Assembly: GCA_021202205.1 (NCBI GenBank)
Contig: JAJQDJ010000225.1
Coordinates: forward strand, 1-17,976
Direction: 5' to 3'
DNA length: 17,976 nucleotides
Source of the DNA: Erysipelotrichaceae bacterium
GTDB lineage: Bacteria; Bacillota_I; Bacilli_A; Erysipelotrichales; Coprobacillaceae
Under the pieces are notes generated by a model. That model had not been told where the DNA came from. It ran no database searches and worked only from the letters and a program-made list of their open reading frames with translations. Position numbers and translations under genes: made by a program. Below are positions 7,755 to 14,535 of the stretch, one piece after another. Each line of letters opens with the position of its first letter. Position 1 is the stretch's first letter.

Positions 7755-8136
7755 GAAAGATACCATTCCGTATTATTTGTTTAGGAATGCATTGATTACT
7801 TTTCTAGCTGCTTTTATAAGTTTTATGATATCTTTGATGAATTATTATCAATGTAGTATTGTAGAAGCTATCCAACGTATTTATTTTATAGATATTTATA
7901 CAACACTTTATTTTTTGTTACTATGGATTATGAATTATATTATCTTTGAAATTTCTAAAATTATTTATGATGAATATCGAATAATATTAGGATACAAACC
8001 TATTATTTTGTGTATGATTATTATGGGTATTGTTTATCTGTTTCCTATATTTGATTTGTTTCAATATGATTTCATTATATTATGTATATTCATTGTTATA
8101 AGAATCATCAAAGAGATGCTAAAAAAGACCAATTAA
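7747..8136 (+). CDS. Small four-helix membrane protein of unknown function
   Basis: The product is 129 residues with about four predicted membrane helices (roughly residues 13-33, 42-72, 81-101 and 104-122) and a basic C-terminus (KEMLKKTN), which suggests a cytoplasmic end. I do not recognise the family. AAGGTGGTGG supports ATG 7747, inside the end of the upstream gene (8-bp overlap ending at TAA 7752-7754), so translation is coupled to the exported protein before it. It converges on sspI, and the shared hairpin at 8121-8142 overlaps its stop. Confidence 0.72.
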   Translation: MNKKDTIPYYLFRNALITFLAAFISFMISLMNYYQCSIVEAIQRIYFIDIYTTLYFLLLWIMNYIIFEISKIIYDEYRIILGYKPIILCMIIMGIVYLFPIFDLFQYDFIILCIFIVIRIIKEMLKKTN

Positions 8137-8142
8137 TGGTCT
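8121..8142 (-). terminator. Intrinsic terminator of sspI (minus strand)
   Basis: On the minus strand AGACCA and TGGTCT (8137-8142 and 8126-8131) form the stem around a 5-nt loop, and the A-run 8121-8126 becomes a six-U tail. No T-run follows on the plus strand, so it serves mainly the minus-strand gene. Confidence 0.78.
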
Positions 8143-8332
8143 ATAATAATGATGATAGATGTTCTAGAAAATGTTGCTTTGTCGCATTATCAATAGATTG
8201 ATAATATTCTTCAAACAAAACACCTAATCCTACGAGAATGGCTTCATCTTTTGAAGCAATGCCTTCATCTATCGTTTGTTTAAGTTTAGCAGGGGTATAT
8301 CCTTTTAAATTATTTTTTAAAAATTCACGCAT
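8141..8332 (-). CDS. sspI: Small acid-soluble spore protein, SspI family
   Basis: The 63-residue product matches the SspI (SSPI) family in size and pattern: an N-terminal REFLKNNLKG, a central TIDEGI..KDEAI and the characteristic LVGLGVLFEEYYQ followed by a C-terminal HFLEHLSSLL. SspI proteins are minor spore-core proteins made in the forespore under sigma-G. This gene is direct evidence that the organism belongs to a spore-forming lineage. AAAGGATG (8338-8345 on the minus strand) is the ribosome-binding site. It is divergent from a YgjP-like gene coupled to a TrmH-family gene; as I recall, Bacillus also has sspI next to the TrmH-family gene ysgA. Assignment rests on recalled family motifs, not on a search. 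Confidence 0.78.
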   Translation of the reverse strand: MREFLKNNLKGYTPAKLKQTIDEGIASKDEAILVGLGVLFEEYYQSIDNATKQHFLEHLSSLL

Positions 8333-8351
8333 AGTTTCATCCTTTCTTTAT

Positions 8352-8380
8352 TAATATGGATGAATATGAAAAAATTATAC
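8352..8380 (-). promoter_or_regulatory. Possible sigma-G-type promoter of sspI
   Basis: On the minus strand GTATA (8376-8380) and CATATTA (8352-8358) are separated by 17 bp, fitting the sigma-G consensus GHATR - 17/18 - CATNHTA. The start would fall near 8345, giving a very short leader of about 13 nt. A TATAAT (8374-8379) overlapping the -35 offers an alternative sigma-A reading, but without a good -35. Confidence 0.38.
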
Positions 8381-8389
8381 AGGAGTATT

Positions 8390-9055
8390 ATGGAAAAACA
8401 TCAAATTATTTTAACATCAAAACCTATAGAATATGTTATTATATATAAAAACATGAGAAATATTCGCATAAGAATTAATGATGGTATACTACAAGTCAGT
8501 GCTCCTTATTATACATCTATAGATTCTATCGAAAAAATCATTATCAATAATCAAGATCGTTTATTAACTATGCTTGATCAATATACCCCTTATTATCAAT
8601 ACACTGATCAAGGTTTTGTCTATATATTCCATCAACGTTATACCATTGTCGAAAGGGATATTGGTAAAAACAAGTGCGCAATTCATGATGATAAACTATA
8701 TGTTTATACTCATCATATACAAAAATGTATAGAAGCTTATTTAAAAGATATACTCATGAATTATATCCAAGAAAGAATTATTTATTATATATCTTATGAG
8801 TATTGTCTAGATAAGCCTGTTATACAAATAAAAAAATATAAAGGAAGATGGGGAAGTTGTTATTATCGTGATAATAAAGTAACATTCAATTTTACATTGG
8901 TGCATTTATCAAAGGATTTGATTGATTATGTTATTGTACATGAATTGACCCATTTTATGTATCCTAATCATTCCAAACAATTTTATTATGAAATAGAAAA
9001 ACATATGAGTGATTATAAACAACGTATAAAAAGACTTAAGGAGGAGCATGTATGA
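8390..9055 (+). CDS. YgjP-like M48-type zinc metallopeptidase (DUF45)
   Basis: This 221-residue protein carries the full YgjP/DUF45 signature: RWGSC (residues 153-157), the zinc-binding HELTH (184-188) and the downstream NHSKQF (193-198) followed by an amphipathic C-terminal helix. The metal ligands are expected to be the two histidines of HELTH and the NHS histidine, with Glu185 as catalytic base. It should be soluble and cytoplasmic; substrates of the family are unknown. ATG 8390 is preferred because AGGAG (8381-8385) precedes it; the in-frame ATG 8360 has no ribosome-binding site. Its stop overlaps the next start as ATGA, so it is translationally coupled to the TrmH-type methyltransferase. 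Confidence 0.88.
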   Translation: MEKHQIILTSKPIEYVIIYKNMRNIRIRINDGILQVSAPYYTSIDSIEKIIINNQDRLLTMLDQYTPYYQYTDQGFVYIFHQRYTIVERDIGKNKCAIHDDKLYVYTHHIQKCIEAYLKDILMNYIQERIIYYISYEYCLDKPVIQIKKYKGRWGSCYYRDNKVTFNFTLVHLSKDLIDYVIVHELTHFMYPNHSKQFYYEIEKHMSDYKQRIKRLKEEHV

Positions 9056-9768
9056 TTACATCGATGAATAATGAAACTATAAAAGATATATTAAAGCTGA
9101 AACAGAAGAAATATCGTGATGAAACAGGATTATTCTTGATAGAAGGGTATCATTTAATAGAAGAAGCAAGAAAACAGCATTGTATAAAAACTGTTATAAC
9201 ATCTTTGAATGATACTTTTGATGAAGATACTATCTATGTATCAGAGAATATTATGAAGAAATTAGCTTTTACGAAGTCTCCTCAGCCAATTATGGCCATA
9301 TGTTATAAAAGAAATAATAATATTGATTTGAATAGTCATAGATATATTTTATTGGATCAGATTCAAGATCCTGGTAATTTAGGAACAATTATTCGTAGTG
9401 CCTTGGCTTTTGGATATGATCAGGTTATTTTATCAAAGGATTGTGTCGATATTTATAATGATAAAGTCATAAGATCAACCCAAGGTGCTATGTTTCATAT
9501 AAATATAGTTACAATGGATTTAAGAGAAGCTATTGAATTATTGCATAAGAATCATATAGAGGTTTACGGAACATCATTAGAAAATGGACAGGATATTCAT
9601 ATGTTTGAAAAGAAGGAAAAAATGGCTTTTGTGATGGGTAATGAAGGAAATGGTGTATCTCAAGAAATATTGGATATATGTGATAAACATATGTATATTC
9701 CTATTCAAGGTATTGATTCTTTAAATGTGGCTATTGCTACAGGTATTATTATGTATGAGTTTAATTGA
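9052..9768 (+). CDS. TrmH/SpoU-family RNA 2'-O-methyltransferase (YsgA-like)
   Basis: All three SPOUT motifs are visible: motif 1 DPGNLGTIIRSA (residues 106-117, with the conserved N109 and R115), motif 2 VMGNEGNGVS (194-203) and motif 3 IPIQGIDSLNVAIAT (216-230). The N-terminal part (TSMNNETIKDILKLKQKKYRD) is the L30e-like substrate-binding domain of RlmB/YsgA proteins. It should transfer a methyl group from S-adenosylmethionine to a ribose 2'-OH in rRNA or tRNA; the exact nucleotide cannot be told. AAGGAGGAG lies just upstream and ATG 9052 overlaps the metallopeptidase stop (ATGA). A T-box-controlled operon follows. In Bacillus, as I recall, ysgA lies between sspI and pheST, an order partly kept here. 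Confidence 0.92.
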   Translation: MITSMNNETIKDILKLKQKKYRDETGLFLIEGYHLIEEARKQHCIKTVITSLNDTFDEDTIYVSENIMKKLAFTKSPQPIMAICYKRNNNIDLNSHRYILLDQIQDPGNLGTIIRSALAFGYDQVILSKDCVDIYNDKVIRSTQGAMFHINIVTMDLREAIELLHKNHIEVYGTSLENGQDIHMFEKKEKMAFVMGNEGNGVSQEILDICDKHMYIPIQGIDSLNVAIATGIIMYEFN

Positions 9769-9807
9769 AAATTGCATAAAAATTTTACCAAGAAATAATG
9801 TTTTATA

Positions 9808-9836
9808 TTGACAAACTTTTATCATTTGGGTATTAT
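9808..9836 (+). promoter_or_regulatory. Sigma-A promoter of the T-box/ABC importer operon
   Basis: TTGACA (9808-9813), a 17-bp spacer and TATTAT (9831-9836) form a near-consensus promoter. Transcription would start near 9843, about 12 nt before the base of T-box stem I. Confidence 0.88.
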
Positions 9837-9854
9837 TTATTTATACATACAAAT

Positions 9855-10093
9855 AAAGACATTGATGTGACATAGTAAAGATTCTTGAGACATTAGGGAT
9901 ATAATGGCTGGTGAAAATTATACGTTGAAGGATCTTGAATTCACCACGGAGTCGTTGCTTTGATAAGGGGCAGCCGTCATCATAACGTTACTTATGAAGA
10001 GCTTGATAGAGCTTATAAAGGTTATTGCTGTAAAGTAATGACAAACTGAGGTGGTACCACGATCACTCGTCCTCTATGGACGAGTGTTTTTTT
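9855..10093 (+). ncRNA. T-box riboswitch (predicted tRNA-Phe sensor)
   Basis: The leader carries the elements of a tRNA-sensing T-box. Stem I is closed by AAAG (9855-9858) with CTTT (9958-9961). The specifier loop has AGUA (9874-9877) opposite GAA (9937-9939), a loop-E pair. Above it AAGATTCTT (9878-9886) pairs with AAGGATCTT (9928-9936), and the distal loop is GGCTGGTGAAA. UUC (9940-9942) follows GAA directly and reads as a phenylalanine specifier. GTTACTT (9987-9993) pairs with AAGTAAT (10033-10039) as stem III. The antiterminator pairs AGG and ACG of 10049-10061 with CGTCCT (10068-10073), leaving the 7-nt bulge UGGUACC. The U in UGGU requires discriminator A, which fits tRNA-Phe and excludes bacterial tRNA-Trp and tRNA-Ser (G73). 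Uncharged tRNA would promote readthrough into the ABC genes. This fills the 354-bp gap between genes. Confidence 0.93.
10064..10093 (+). terminator. T-box regulatory terminator
   Basis: CACTCGTCC (10064-10072) and GGACGAGTG (10078-10086) form a perfect 9-bp stem with loop TCTAT, followed by seven T (10087-10093). The left arm overlaps the antiterminator partner CGTCCT (10068-10073), so the two structures exclude each other. Confidence 0.95.
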
Positions 10094-10122
10094 ATTTGTA
10101 GAAAAGGGAGGATAAAAATATT

Positions 10123-11106
10123 ATGAAAAGAATGTTAACTGGATTAATTGCTTTAGGATTAATCCTTGCTGGATGCAGTTCAACTGATGATTCTTCATCA
10201 ACAACTGATTTATCAGAGGTAAAGATTGGGGTTATCCAATTGTCACAACATGATGCATTGGATGCTTCTTATGAAGGTTTTAAGGATACTTTGGTAGCTG
10301 CTGGTGTAAGTGAAGATAATATTGATTATCAAGTTGCTGGTGGAGATCAATCAAACTGTACAACAATTGCTGATAAGTTGGTTAATGATGGAAATGATTT
10401 AATTTATGCCATCGCTACTTCAGCAGCTCAAGCAGCTCAAGCTGCAACAACGGATATTCCTATTGTTGGATGTGCTATTACTGATTATGAAACTGCTGGT
10501 TTAGTTGAAAGCAGTGATGCTCCTGGTGGAAATGTGACTGGTGCTTCTGATTTGACTCCAGTAGCAGATCAATTTGATTTAATGATGGAATTATTACCAG
10601 ATACACAAAGTGTTGCTATCTTATATTGTGGTAGTGAAGATAACTCTATATTCCAAGGGAATATTGCTGTTGAAACAGCTGAAGAATTAGGTTTAGATTA
10701 TAAAGTTTATACAGTGTCTGATACAAATGATATCGATGCAGTTGTGAATCAAATTGCTTCTGCTGGACATGATGTTGTTTATATTCCTACTGATAACTTA
10801 TTAGCAGAATATATGAGTACTGTTGAAGCTATTACTTCTCAATATCAGATTCCTTGCATCGTTGGTGAAGAAGGTATGGTTAGCAATGGTGGTTTTGCTA
10901 CTTATGGTATTAGCTATTATAATTTAGGTGTTAAAGCTGGTGAACAAGCTTTAGCTATTTTACAGGGTGAAACAACTGCTGCAGAAACACCAATTGAATA
11001 TTTAGCAGCAGAAGATTGTACTATAGTTATTAATTTAACAATTGCTGAAAAATGTGGTATTACTATCAATCAAGATGATTATCCTGATGCAACATTTGTA
11101 GAATAG
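10123..11106 (+). CDS. ABC importer substrate-binding lipoprotein (TrpX-like, PF04392 type)
   Basis: The 327-residue protein starts with a lipoprotein signal peptide (MKRMLTGLIALGLILAGC), with Cys18 as the lipidated residue after LAG. The mature part is a two-lobed periplasmic-binding fold of the 'ABC transporter substrate binding protein' family: VKIGVIQLSQHDALDASYEGF near the start, GNVTGASDLTPV in the middle and NGGFATYGISYYNLGVKAGEQA near the end. These proteins deliver amino acids such as tryptophan to a branched-chain-type permease. AGGGAGG upstream supports the start. The T-box ahead points to phenylalanine or aromatic amino-acid limitation as the signal, so the ligand is predicted to be phenylalanine or a related aromatic; this is inference. 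Confidence 0.9.
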   Translation: MKRMLTGLIALGLILAGCSSTDDSSSTTDLSEVKIGVIQLSQHDALDASYEGFKDTLVAAGVSEDNIDYQVAGGDQSNCTTIADKLVNDGNDLIYAIATSAAQAAQAATTDIPIVGCAITDYETAGLVESSDAPGGNVTGASDLTPVADQFDLMMELLPDTQSVAILYCGSEDNSIFQGNIAVETAEELGLDYKVYTVSDTNDIDAVVNQIASAGHDVVYIPTDNLLAEYMSTVEAITSQYQIPCIVGEEGMVSNGGFATYGISYYNLGVKAGEQALAILQGETTAAETPIEYLAAEDCTIVINLTIAEKCGITINQDDYPDATFVE

Positions 11107-11116
11107 AGGTTTATTT

Positions 11117-12040
11117 ATGGGACTATTTTATACGTATTTAGGCGCTGTTGACTTAGGATTAATCTGGGGATTTTTAGTACTAGGCGTTTATATTACATTT
11201 AGACTATTGAATATTGCTGATATGACAGTTGATGGCAGTTTCGCCACAGGTGGTGCTGTTTGCGCTGTATGCGTATTAAATGGTATCCATCCTTTGCTTG
11301 CTATAGTGATAGCCATGCTGGCAGGATCACTTGCAGGTTTTGTAACAGGTATGTTAATAACAAAATGTCAGATTCCCGCTATTTTAGCTGGAATCCTGAC
11401 ACAAATCGGCTTATATTCAATCAATTTAAGAATCATGGGTAGTCGTGCGAATTTACCTCTTACAACAGCTGATACTTTATTTGCAACGTTAGCTAAAAAT
11501 TGGGGTATTAGTCGTTATTATATAGCTTTAGGAATTGCATTAACGTTTGTTGTGATTGTTATAGCTTTGCTTTATTGGTTCTTTGGTACAGAAATGGGTT
11601 CAGCTTTTAGAGCAACTGGTAATAATGAACAAATGGCTAGATCATTAGGTATTAATACTGATATGATGAAACTTCTTGGTTTGATGCTAGCGAATGCTTT
11701 AGTAGCTTTATCTGGTTCACTCAATACATTATATGGTCAAGCCAGTGATGTTAGAGCAGGGACTGGAGCGATTGTTATTGCTTTAGCAAGTATTGTTATA
11801 GGAGAAGTGATATTTAGATTTAAGAAGTCTAATTTTGCTTTAACATTATGTTCTGTTATTGTTGGTTCTATGATTTATCGTTGTATTGTAGCTTTGGTTT
11901 TACAATTAGGTTTGAATACAGATGATTTAAAGCTTTTGACAGCTATTATTGTAGGTATAGCTTTAACAGTACCGACACTATTAGCTAAGCAACGACAACT
12001 TGCAACATATAAAAAATTAACAGCTAAGGAGGATAAATAA
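11117..12040 (+). CDS. ABC importer permease (TrpY-like, branched-chain type)
   Basis: This 307-residue membrane protein has about eight to nine helices and the pattern of the BPD_transp_2 family: LNIADMTVDGSFATGGAV near the N-terminus, GILTQIGLYSINLRIMG in the centre and the cytoplasmic coupling stretch FRATGNNEQMARSLGIN (about residues 168-184), which contacts the ATPase. The C-terminus is basic and cytoplasmic. AGAGG precedes the start, 10 bp after the lipoprotein stop, and the ATPase gene follows 1 bp after its own stop. It should form a dimeric channel for the amino acid delivered by the lipoprotein. Family membership is clear; substrate choice follows only from the T-box. Confidence 0.92.
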   Translation: MGLFYTYLGAVDLGLIWGFLVLGVYITFRLLNIADMTVDGSFATGGAVCAVCVLNGIHPLLAIVIAMLAGSLAGFVTGMLITKCQIPAILAGILTQIGLYSINLRIMGSRANLPLTTADTLFATLAKNWGISRYYIALGIALTFVVIVIALLYWFFGTEMGSAFRATGNNEQMARSLGINTDMMKLLGLMLANALVALSGSLNTLYGQASDVRAGTGAIVIALASIVIGEVIFRFKKSNFALTLCSVIVGSMIYRCIVALVLQLGLNTDDLKLLTAIIVGIALTVPTLLAKQRQLATYKKLTAKEDK

Positions 12041-12041
12041 G

Positions 12042-12836
12042 ATGCTTAAGTTAGAAAACGTAAGTAAAACATTTAATCTCGGTACTGTTAATGAAAAGAA
12101 AGTATTGCATGAAATATGTTTAGAATTAAACGATGGTGATTTTGTGACTATTATTGGTGGTAATGGTGCTGGTAAATCAACATTACTCAATATGATTTCT
12201 GGTTTATATCCTATGGATTCAGGTATTATTACTTTAGATGGTGAAGATATATCATTAGAGCCAGAGTATTTAAGAGCACAAAAAATTGGGCGTTTGTTTC
12301 AAGATCCAATGTTGGGGACTGCTTCAGATATGCAGATTATAGAAAATCTTGCTTTAGCAAAACGAAGAGGACAAAAAAGAGGTTTAAGATGGGGTATCAC
12401 TAAAGAAGAAAAGAAACAATACTATGAAATTGTAAAATCTTTAGGATTAGGTTTAGAAGATCGTCTGACAACGAAAGTAGGATTACTTTCAGGAGGTCAA
12501 AGACAAGCTATTACATTGTTGATGGCAACATTACAAAAACCCAAATTACTTCTATTAGATGAACATACTGCTGCTTTAGATCCTGCAACCAGTGCTAAAG
12601 TTTTAACTCTAACAAATGAAATAATTAATGAACAACATTTAACTGCAATGATGGTAACGCATAATATGCAGGATGCGATAGATGTTGGTAATCGTTTGAT
12701 TATGATGTATAAAGGTCGTATAATTTATGATGTTAGTGGAGAAGAAAAAAAGAATCTTAAGGTATCTGATTTATTAAAGAAATTTGAAGAAGCCAGTGGA
12801 CATGAATTTGTCAATGATAGAATGTTATTAAGCTAG
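12042..12836 (+). CDS. ABC importer ATPase (TrpZ-like)
   Basis: The 264-residue ATPase has Walker A GGNGAGKST (residues 39-47), Q-loop Q87 in LFQDP, signature LSGGQRQ (139-145), Walker B LLLLDEHTAALD with D163/E164, and switch His197 in VTHN. The EHTAALDP form and the length fit ATPases paired with TrpX/TrpY-type importers. TAAGGAGG (12026-12033) lies within the end of the permease gene and drives ATG 12042. It energises uptake through the preceding permease. The last codons form the left arm of the operon terminator. Confidence 0.93.
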   Translation: MLKLENVSKTFNLGTVNEKKVLHEICLELNDGDFVTIIGGNGAGKSTLLNMISGLYPMDSGIITLDGEDISLEPEYLRAQKIGRLFQDPMLGTASDMQIIENLALAKRRGQKRGLRWGITKEEKKQYYEIVKSLGLGLEDRLTTKVGLLSGGQRQAITLLMATLQKPKLLLLDEHTAALDPATSAKVLTLTNEIINEQHLTAMMVTHNMQDAIDVGNRLIMMYKGRIIYDVSGEEKKNLKVSDLLKKFEEASGHEFVNDRMLLS

Positions 12837-12855
12837 ATAAGAATCTAGCTTTTTT
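12830..12855 (+). terminator. Intrinsic terminator of the ABC importer operon
   Basis: AAGCTAGAT (12830-12838) and ATCTAGCTT (12843-12851) form a perfect 9-bp stem with loop AAGA, and six T follow (12850-12855). The stop codon TAG (12834-12836) lies in the left arm. A second AT-rich hairpin, TTTTGCA/TGCAAAA (12852-12871), follows. Confidence 0.9.
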
Positions 12856-12902
12856 GCATTTTAGTGCAAAAACTTGATTATTTAATTTATTTGTGTTTAA
12901 GT

Positions 12903-12921
12903 GAATCATATCATAAGATTC
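12903..12921. promoter_or_regulatory. Near-perfect 19-bp palindrome upstream of the pyrF promoter
   Basis: GAATCATATCATAAGATTC is a dyad with one mismatched pair and a central base, eight of nine pairs matching. It ends 13 bp before the -35. Its size and place suit an operator, but it has no known match, and coincidence in AT-rich DNA is possible. Confidence 0.35.
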
Positions 12922-12934
12922 ATTTTTATAGTGA

Positions 12935-12962
12935 TTGCATTTTTTAGATATTATGCTATAAT
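12935..12962 (+). promoter_or_regulatory. Sigma-A promoter of pyrF-pyrE
   Basis: TTGCAT (12935-12940), a 16-bp spacer and TATAAT (12957-12962), with TGC just before the -10 as an extended element. Transcription would start near 12969, leaving a leader of about 19 nt, too short for a PyrR-type attenuator. Confidence 0.82.
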
Positions 12963-12987
12963 TGAAAAAAATTATTGGAGGAAAGAT

Positions 12988-13704
12988 ATGAGCAATAGTC
13001 GAATATGCATTGCATTAGATTTTCAGACGAAAGATGAAGTATTAGAATTTTTAGACAAATTTGGTGATGAAAAGCTATTTGTTAAAGTAGGTATGGAATT
13101 ATTTTATGGTGAAGGTATAGAAATGATAAAATTGATTAAAGAAAGAGGCCATAAGATATTCTTAGACTTAAAATTACATGATATTCCTAATACAGTCAAA
13201 AGTGCTATGAAGCAATTGGCTAAATTAGATGTGGATATGGTTAACGTTCATGCATCAGGTAGTATTGCTATGATGAAAGCAGCTATTGATGGATTAAATG
13301 AGGGTTGCAAAGGAGATAAAAGACCTTTATGTATAGCTGTTACTTGTTTAACTTCATTGGATCAGGAAGTATTAGATGATGAATTATTGATTCATGAAGA
13401 ATTATCTGATGTTGTTTTACAATGGGCACAAAATGCCAAAGAAGCTGGGTTGGATGGTGTTGTATGTTCACCATTAGAATCAATTATTATTCATGAAAAT
13501 GTTGGTAGGGACTTTTTAACGGTTACACCAGGTATTCGTTTGGCTAGCGATAGTGTTAATGATCAAAAGCGTGTAACAACACCAGCTATGGCTAAAGATT
13601 TAACATCTGATTATATTGTTGTTGGACGAACTATTACAAGAGCTAGTAATCCAGTAGAAACATATAAAGAAGTTTATAGACAATTTCAAGGAGAACACAA
13701 ATGA
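12988..13704 (+). CDS. pyrF: Orotidine 5'-phosphate decarboxylase
   Basis: This 238-residue enzyme removes CO2 from OMP to give UMP, the last step of de novo pyrimidine synthesis. The active-site signature is FLDLKLHDIPNTV (residues 58-70), with D60, K62 and D65 of the charged catalytic network. The C-terminal phosphate-binding part reads YIVVGRTITRASNP. Length and start (MSNSRICIALDF) are typical. ATG 12988 is preferred over an in-frame GTG at 12901 because TTGGAGGAAAG precedes it and the promoter -10 lies at 12957, inside the longer form. Its stop overlaps the pyrE start (ATGA), so the two are coupled. No other pyr gene is in the window. Confidence 0.97.
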   Translation: MSNSRICIALDFQTKDEVLEFLDKFGDEKLFVKVGMELFYGEGIEMIKLIKERGHKIFLDLKLHDIPNTVKSAMKQLAKLDVDMVNVHASGSIAMMKAAIDGLNEGCKGDKRPLCIAVTCLTSLDQEVLDDELLIHEELSDVVLQWAQNAKEAGLDGVVCSPLESIIIHENVGRDFLTVTPGIRLASDSVNDQKRVTTPAMAKDLTSDYIVVGRTITRASNPVETYKEVYRQFQGEHK

Positions 13705-14330
13705 AAACAATTGCAAAAGATTTATTAGATATTAAAGCAGTATTTTTAAGACCAAATGATCCTTTTACTTGGGCTAGTGGTATTAAATCACCTATTTATT
13801 GTGATAATCGTTTAACATTATCTTATCCTAGTGTAAGAAATGATATAGAAAAAGGATTAGCAATGTTAATAAAAGATGAATATCCAGAAGCTGAATGTTT
13901 AATGGGTACAGCTACTGCAGGCATTGCGCATGCTGCATTAACTGCTGATCTTTTAGATTTACCTATGGGTTATGTTCGTGGTGGAGCGAAGTCTCATGGA
14001 CGTAATAACCGTATAGAAGGTAATGTTAAAGAAGGTATGAAGGTTGTTGTAGTTGAAGATTTGATTTCAACTGGTGGATCTTCATTAGAGTGTGTAGATG
14101 TTTTGAGAGAGGCTGGTTGTGAAGTTATTGGTATGGTTGCAATCTTTACATATAACTTACCTAAAGCTACAGAAAACTTTGGTAATAAGGATTGCACATT
14201 CCATACTTTAACAAATTATGATGAATTGATTGAAGTCGCTATTGAAAATAATTATATTGAAAGTAGTGATTTAGAAAAGTTAAAAGCATGGAAGAAAGAT
14301 CCTAATGATCAATCTTGGATGGAAAAATAA
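13701..14330 (+). CDS. pyrE: Orotate phosphoribosyltransferase
   Basis: The 209-residue enzyme joins orotate and PRPP to give OMP, the substrate of the PyrF enzyme encoded just upstream. The PRPP-binding loop VVVVEDLISTGGSS (residues 115-128) is intact, and the flexible catalytic loop GGAKSHGRNNRIEG (about 94-107) carries the expected Lys and His. The start is the ATGA overlap with pyrF. The two genes form a minimal operon ending in a strong terminator; the remaining genes of the pathway must lie elsewhere. Confidence 0.96.
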   Translation: MKTIAKDLLDIKAVFLRPNDPFTWASGIKSPIYCDNRLTLSYPSVRNDIEKGLAMLIKDEYPEAECLMGTATAGIAHAALTADLLDLPMGYVRGGAKSHGRNNRIEGNVKEGMKVVVVEDLISTGGSSLECVDVLREAGCEVIGMVAIFTYNLPKATENFGNKDCTFHTLTNYDELIEVAIENNYIESSDLEKLKAWKKDPNDQSWMEK

Positions 14331-14349
14331 TTATTATGAAAACTTAAAG

Positions 14350-14384
14350 TATGAAATATGTTTGGACATATTTCATATTTTTTT
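14350..14384 (+). terminator. Intrinsic terminator of pyrF-pyrE
   Basis: TATGAAATATG (14350-14360) and CATATTTCATA (14367-14377) form a perfect 11-bp stem with loop TTTGGA, followed by seven T (14378-14384). Confidence 0.88.
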
Positions 14385-14468
14385 ACTTTATGATAAACCA
14401 ATGTTATTGTTTTGAATTGTGTTAATTATGGGCAAAAAAATATAATTTTGTTATTTCAACGTGATAAA

Positions 14469-14497
14469 TTGTTATATTTTTTTACGTGATTTATACT
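14469..14497 (+). promoter_or_regulatory. Promoter of the sulfotransferase gene with flanking ACGTGAT repeats
   Basis: TTGTTA (14469-14474), a 17-bp spacer and TATACT (14492-14497) make a reasonable sigma-A promoter, with transcription starting near 14504. ACGTGAT occurs at 14459-14465 and again inside the spacer at 14484-14490, 25 bp apart. Such spacing could mark a regulator-binding repeat. Confidence 0.6.
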
Positions 14498-14535
14498 AAT
14501 AACTATATTACTAAAATTTTGAAAGGAGTAAAAAA

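Noticed and set aside
9808..10093. Tryptophan T-box, as expected from the TrpXYZ-like genes
   Set aside because: No UGG is present at the specifier position, and UGGU in the bulge does not pair with the G73 of bacterial tRNA-Trp.
11260..11442. Alternative plus-strand frame within the importer permease gene
   Set aside because: It overlaps clear permease sequence and has no start signal.
12852..12871. Second hairpin TTTTGCA/TGCAAAA as an independent terminator
   Set aside because: It has no T-run after the stem and directly follows a complete terminator; probably incidental in AT-rich DNA.
12901..12987. N-terminal extension of pyrF from GTG 12901
   Set aside because: The promoter -10 (12957-12962) lies within it, and ATG 12988 has a strong ribosome-binding site and the family-typical N-terminus.
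13994..14197. Minus-strand frame opposite pyrE
   Set aside because: It lies entirely within the conserved pyrE sequence; low-complexity translation and no start signal.
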